Assembly: GCA_003132405.1 (NCBI GenBank)
Contig: PKXQ01000115.1
Span: 2,229 to 56,426 of the forward strand
Length of the DNA: 54,198 bases
Direction: 5' to 3'
DNA from: Acidobacteriaceae bacterium
Lineage (GTDB): Bacteria; Acidobacteriota; Terriglobia; Terriglobales; Acidobacteriaceae
Below, in pieces: positions 51,119 through 54,198 of this stretch. Under the pieces are notes generated by a model. It saw only the letters and a program-made list of their open reading frames with translations, searched no databases and was not told the DNA's origin. Numbering within the stretch: position 1 is the first letter of the stretch; each line of letters opens with the position of its first letter. A program made the translations under genes and the position numbers.

Positions 51119-52228
51119 TCAGCGGACAGTCTCGCCCGCGTAGTATCCACGGCGAGTGCGAACGCTTAGTTTTGCGTGGCTTGCGGTCTGCGCTCTTACC
51201 TCGATTACGCGGTATCGGGCATCTTCACTGTGATTGGTTGGGTGATATCCGATTATGTACTGACTATGGATGTCGCGTGCCACGGTCCGAGTGATGTCGT
51301 CAACTTCGTCCAGGCGTTTTGGAAAAAAGGCAACTCCGCCCGTGCTATCAGCCAAACTCTTTAAGGCTCCAATATCAGGCCGCTGCGGTTCATCTCCAAG
51401 CAACCCAATGGCATACAGCGTCGGTCCATTCACCTGCTGCAAGCGGCGCATCGCCTCTTGTAACGTCTCCTGACTGGCATTGTCCCGGCCATCGGTGATC
51501 ACCAGCAGAACCTTTCGCTCCACTCGCGTATTGTTCTTTAGATGGACTGCGGCGGCAACGATGGCGTCATAAAGCGCCGTGCTGCCTTGCGCGGAGACCT
51601 TCTGCAGAGCTTGCTGGAGCAGGTCGACATTCGACGTGAAGTCCTGGTCGAGATATGAATCCTGGCTGAAATTAACCACAAACGTTTCATCGTTCGGACC
51701 ACTGGCGCGAATCAGATTCAGCACTCCCTGATTCACCTTTTCTCGCTTTTCGCGCATGGAGCCGGAGTTGTCGATGACGATGCCTAATGCCACCGGCACG
51801 TCATCCCGGCGAAATGAGGTCGTCGCCTGTGGCACTCCATCCTCGAACACCGCAAATGCCGGTCGGCCGAGATTGGTAACCAGCCGTCGCTGGTCGTCTA
51901 CTACGGTTGCGTGCAAAATCACTTCGTGTACTTCTGTCTTGAACACGAAGATGGCGCCCTGATCATTCGCCGGCGGCTGGGCGTCCGGTTGCTCCGGCGT
52001 TGTGGCGCCGTTGCTCTGAGACGCAGGCGCAGCATCGAGTACAGTGACCGCTTGCGCGATGCCGGTTGCGCTACGAGGAGCCGGACTCGAAGGAGTAACT
52101 TGACCCTCGACTTCAATGGCCGCCAGAGTGAGCAAGAAGCACATGCCGACAAGCATCACGCGGCCGCGCCACGGCTGGAGATTGTTATTGCTGTCGTTGT
52201 TATGGCTATCGTTTGTCCTAAACCTCAT
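51119..52228 (-). CDS. Secreted VWFA-domain protein (acidobacterial VWFA-related type)
   Basis: 369 residues. Signal anchor RVMLVGMCFLLTLAAIEVEG. A Pro/Ala-rich linker follows, then an N-terminal beta segment (IFVFKTEVHEVILHATVVDD, FAVFEDGVPQATTSFRRDDV). The von Willebrand A fold has an intact MIDAS motif DNSGSMREKREKV (residue about 151) and later LYDAI and VITDGRDNASQET. It matches the VWFA-related Acidobacterial domain (TIGR03436), a family abundant in this phylum and of unknown function; probably binds metal-dependent protein partners in the envelope. Monocistronic. Confidence 0.92.
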   Translation of the reverse strand: MRFRTNDSHNNDSNNNLQPWRGRVMLVGMCFLLTLAAIEVEGQVTPSSPAPRSATGIAQAVTVLDAAPASQSNGATTPEQPDAQPPANDQGAIFVFKTEVHEVILHATVVDDQRRLVTNLGRPAFAVFEDGVPQATTSFRRDDVPVALGIVIDNSGSMREKREKVNQGVLNLIRASGPNDETFVVNFSQDSYLDQDFTSNVDLLQQALQKVSAQGSTALYDAIVAAAVHLKNNTRVERKVLLVITDGRDNASQETLQEAMRRLQQVNGPTLYAIGLLGDEPQRPDIGALKSLADSTGGVAFFPKRLDEVDDITRTVARDIHSQYIIGYHPTNHSEDARYRVIEVRAQTASHAKLSVRTRRGYYAGETVR

Positions 52229-52318
52229 AAGTGTCCCATTCAGAAACCTGACGCCAGATACCTTGCCGCAATACTTTGTCGAACTCTAACCTGTTCAACT
52301 ATCCGTAGCGCGCCCGCG

Positions 52319-54198
52319 CTAGGGGAGCTGGTTCAGATAGCAAGCGCCGCTGGTATTTTGAGCTGGCGGATTCGGAGGAGTTATCCAAGGGGGATTACTG
52401 AAATCAAAGAACTCGCTCATATCGATCTGGGCAGCATCCCGCTTGGTCAAAGAGGGTACATTGAAAGTAGTTTCGATGAGCTTCAGAATCGCAGTCGTAT
52501 CGGCCACGTTGTGCGAGACGTAGTTCTTCTTCGTATACGGCGAGACGACGATCAGAGGCACGCGATAACCGGTATAGACAAAGTCGCACGTCGGCCCCGT
52601 GGCTGTCGTACAAATGTCGCCTGGAAGAAAATCTACTGGCTTAATGCCATCCGGACTGACGGCCGACTGCGGAGAAACGTGGTCGTAGAGACCGCCGAAT
52701 TCGTCGAAGGTAAGAATGAAAGCCGAATTTGTCCAGTAACTGCTCGTCATCAGCCCATCGATGAGCGACGATACATACTTGGCCCCAAGTTGGATATCAT
52801 TCGGCTCCGCATCGGAGTTTGACGGATGTTCATCCCCTCCCGCGTCCGTTGCCGGCTCAATCTGAGCGACTTGCGGCAAAGTGCCCTTTTGCAGATCGGT
52901 AAAGTACTGAGATATAGGAGCGATGTTATTGGGATACTGAGTCGGGATCGTCTGCCCCCATTGAAAATTCTGCACATAGCTTAAGGTGAGCAGGCAGGTA
53001 GGATCGTAGGGCGGCCCGGAGCACGGGCTTCCGGTGGGGTCGACATAAATCTTCCAGGTGATACCCGCAGCTTGGAGCTCCTGAAAAATTGTCGTTGCCG
53101 TCAGGAGCGCCGTGTCTTCAAGATCTGTGCCCAGCGGATACGCATAGCCCTGCGATGTACCTGCGATAAGATACTCGCGGTTCGGTTGGGTGCGCGACAT
53201 GGTTGGGTTGAACCATCGGTCCGAGGTCGCAAAATTCGAAGCCATGAAATGGTAGTAGTTAAGGTCACCGCCATCGTAATACCCCATAGCCCGAATACCA
53301 TCAACGTCGTTGAACGGTGGAACGTCGGCCCTGGCATCGTGCCCTGCAGTCCAGACGAAACCATTCAAGGTGGCAGGCTGCAGACCAACCTGATCGTTGT
53401 AGTCCCAATCCACATGACTTTCATTCCAGGAAGGGCTCGGGTTTTCTATACACTGAGTAATCAGATGATATGAAGTAACCAGGTTACTCGGATCAAAAAT
53501 GCAATCGCTCGGCGGAGGGTTATTCGGATTGCAACCTGGGATAGCCAATGGGGGCCCATAGAGCGGCGCTATGCCCGAGGTCGGATTGAACTGAGGCAGA
53601 CCGTCGAACGACTGGTCCGGATAGCCATTCTGCGCCCAGTACTGTCGCATGTCCCCAAAGTAGTGATCGAAAGAACGATTCTCCTGCGCCAGGAAAATGA
53701 TGTGCGTGAGAGTGCCGACGCTTTGGGAAGCGTTGAACGTCGCGATTACTTGCTGGCTCGCGCTCATTGTAAGTGTGCAGGTCGAAGCGCCGCCGCTGCA
53801 GTCGCCACCTGCCCAACTCACAAAAGAAGACTTCGCCGCCGGAGTCTCCGTGAGCGTCACCTGGGTTCCGACGTTAAAGCCGGCACTGCATGTTTGTCCG
53901 CAATTGATGCCGGACGGGTTGCTCACGACGCTACCGGTGCCCGTGCCGCTCAAGGTCACAGCCAGCGAAGGCAAGGCGCTGAAGGTACCGATAACAGAAG
54001 TGGTTTTCGTCAATGTTACGGTACATGAGCCGACGCCGCTGCAGGCGCCCGACCACCCCGCAAAAGTGGAAGTCCCCGTCGGAGCTGCGGTGAGCGTCAC
54101 CGCCGTCCCGCTAGCGAAGCTCGCACTGCATGTTTGCCCGCAATTGATGCCGGACGGGTTGCTCACCACGCCACCAGTGCCCGTGCCGCTCAAGGTCA
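52319..54198 (-). CDS. Secreted phosphoesterase with InlB-type repeats (5' end outside window)
   Basis: At least 625 residues; the frame is open at the right edge, so the start and signal peptide lie beyond it. Two visible repeats of about 80 residues (TLSGTGTGSVVSNPSGINCG, then QTCSAGF... SFVSWAGGDCSG) are divergent InlB-B-type domains with paired cysteines. Then a phosphoesterase domain (PF04185): HIIFLAQENRSFDHYFGDMR, DVPPFNDVDGIRAMGYYDGG, DAGGDEHPSNSDAEPNDIQL, FILTFDEFGGLYDHVSPQSA, GYRVPLIVVSPYTKKNYVSH. It is a paralogue of the gene at 6994 with a surface-repeat extension. It likely releases phosphate or lipid head groups outside the cell. Confidence 0.9.
   Translation of the reverse strand, partial: TLSGTGTGGVVSNPSGINCGQTCSASFASGTAVTLTAAPTGTSTFAGWSGACSGVGSCTVTLTKTTSVIGTFSALPSLAVTLSGTGTGSVVSNPSGINCGQTCSAGFNVGTQVTLTETPAAKSSFVSWAGGDCSGGASTCTLTMSASQQVIATFNASQSVGTLTHIIFLAQENRSFDHYFGDMRQYWAQNGYPDQSFDGLPQFNPTSGIAPLYGPPLAIPGCNPNNPPPSDCIFDPSNLVTSYHLITQCIENPSPSWNESHVDWDYNDQVGLQPATLNGFVWTAGHDARADVPPFNDVDGIRAMGYYDGGDLNYYHFMASNFATSDRWFNPTMSRTQPNREYLIAGTSQGYAYPLGTDLEDTALLTATTIFQELQAAGITWKIYVDPTGSPCSGPPYDPTCLLTLSYVQNFQWGQTIPTQYPNNIAPISQYFTDLQKGTLPQVAQIEPATDAGGDEHPSNSDAEPNDIQLGAKYVSSLIDGLMTSSYWTNSAFILTFDEFGGLYDHVSPQSAVSPDGIKPVDFLPGDICTTATGPTCDFVYTGYRVPLIVVSPYTKKNYVSHNVADTTAILKLIETTFNVPSLTKRDAAQIDMSEFFDFSNPPWITPPNPPAQNTSGACYLNQLP
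53881..54198 (-). repeat. 240-bp tandem repeats in the phosphoesterase gene
   Basis: The 78 bp at 53881-53958 recur at 54121-54198 with about five differences, giving a period of 240 bp that matches one InlB-type domain. The array probably continues past the window. Confidence 0.85.

Noticed and set aside
51911..52822. 303-codon plus-strand frame across the VWFA and phosphoesterase genes
   Set aside because: Arg-rich, spans two supported minus-strand genes; a GC-skew shadow.
1..54198. CRISPR array, tRNA, rRNA, IS element or prophage
   Set aside because: No regularly spaced identical repeats of CRISPR size, no T-loop/CCA-type tRNA ends, and no transposase, integrase or phage structural motifs were seen; the repeats found are in-frame minisatellites or domain duplications.

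Overview
The window looks like chromosomal DNA of an Acidobacteriota member, probably class Terriglobia (Koribacter/Sulfotelmatobacter-like soil lineages). This is an inference from gene content, not from a marker gene. The pointers are GC-rich coding sequence, a sigma factor of the ECF-like 'sig-70_X6' type directly upstream of a giant Ser/Thr kinase with TPRs, a VWFA-related secreted protein of the acidobacterial type, Big_2 and InlB-type repeat surface proteins, and secreted AcpA/PLC-like phosphoesterases. No tRNA, rRNA, CRISPR array, transposase or phage gene was seen. Both window edges cut a gene.

Region 1 (1-5.6 kb, + strand) is housekeeping: agmatine to putrescine conversion (aguB partial, aguA), cinA, thpR, and the phospholipid pair plsY-gpsA, which overlap by 4 bp. 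plsY carries a 12-bp repeat tail.

Region 2 (5.6-24 kb) holds exported enzymes and regulation. It has a secreted alpha/beta hydrolase, a secreted phosphoesterase followed by a clear terminator, a Tat-exported CotA-like multicopper oxidase, a 580-bp gene-free stretch with RNA-like hairpins, a secreted esterase-like protein, an ECF-like sigma factor with its TPR Ser/Thr kinase, an M23 peptidase, a GT4/GH130 sugar-metabolism pair on the minus strand, and a second, ferroxidase-like multicopper oxidase.

Region 3 (24-26 kb) holds two regulators transcribed divergently from a 0.5-kb region with inverted repeats: a NarL/LuxR response regulator (no kinase nearby) and an ECF sigma factor (no anti-sigma factor nearby).

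Region 4 (26-51 kb) looks like an exopolysaccharide or surface-glycan locus. On the minus strand lie a GT4 and a 1442-residue TPR plus beta-barrel outer-membrane protein of BcsC/PgaA-like layout. On the plus strand lies a tightly overlapping module: a polytopic membrane protein, three membrane or exported proteins of unknown function, and a DPM1/GtrB-like GT2. Then come a GH99/GH71-like lipoprotein, a Wzx-like flippase fused to a ParB/sulfiredoxin-type DGNHR domain, a STAS protein fused in frame to an exported or membrane segment, a thymidylate-kinase-like P-loop protein, two tandem paralogous secreted proteins, a Big_2/PQQ-propeller lipoprotein, a DUF5666-like protein, a TPR protein and a nucleotidyltransferase-like protein. 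The likely theme is lipid-linked glycan synthesis, flipping, export and trimming, with several kinase or nucleotidyl-transfer folds of unknown substrate.

Region 5 (51-54.2 kb, minus strand) has a VWFA-domain secreted protein and a second phosphoesterase with near-identical InlB-type repeats that run off the right edge.

The best candidates for something undescribed are the flippase-DGNHR fusion together with the neighbouring kinase-like and nucleotidyltransferase-like genes, the STAS/exported fusion, and the overlapping hypothetical module at 32.2-36.5 kb.
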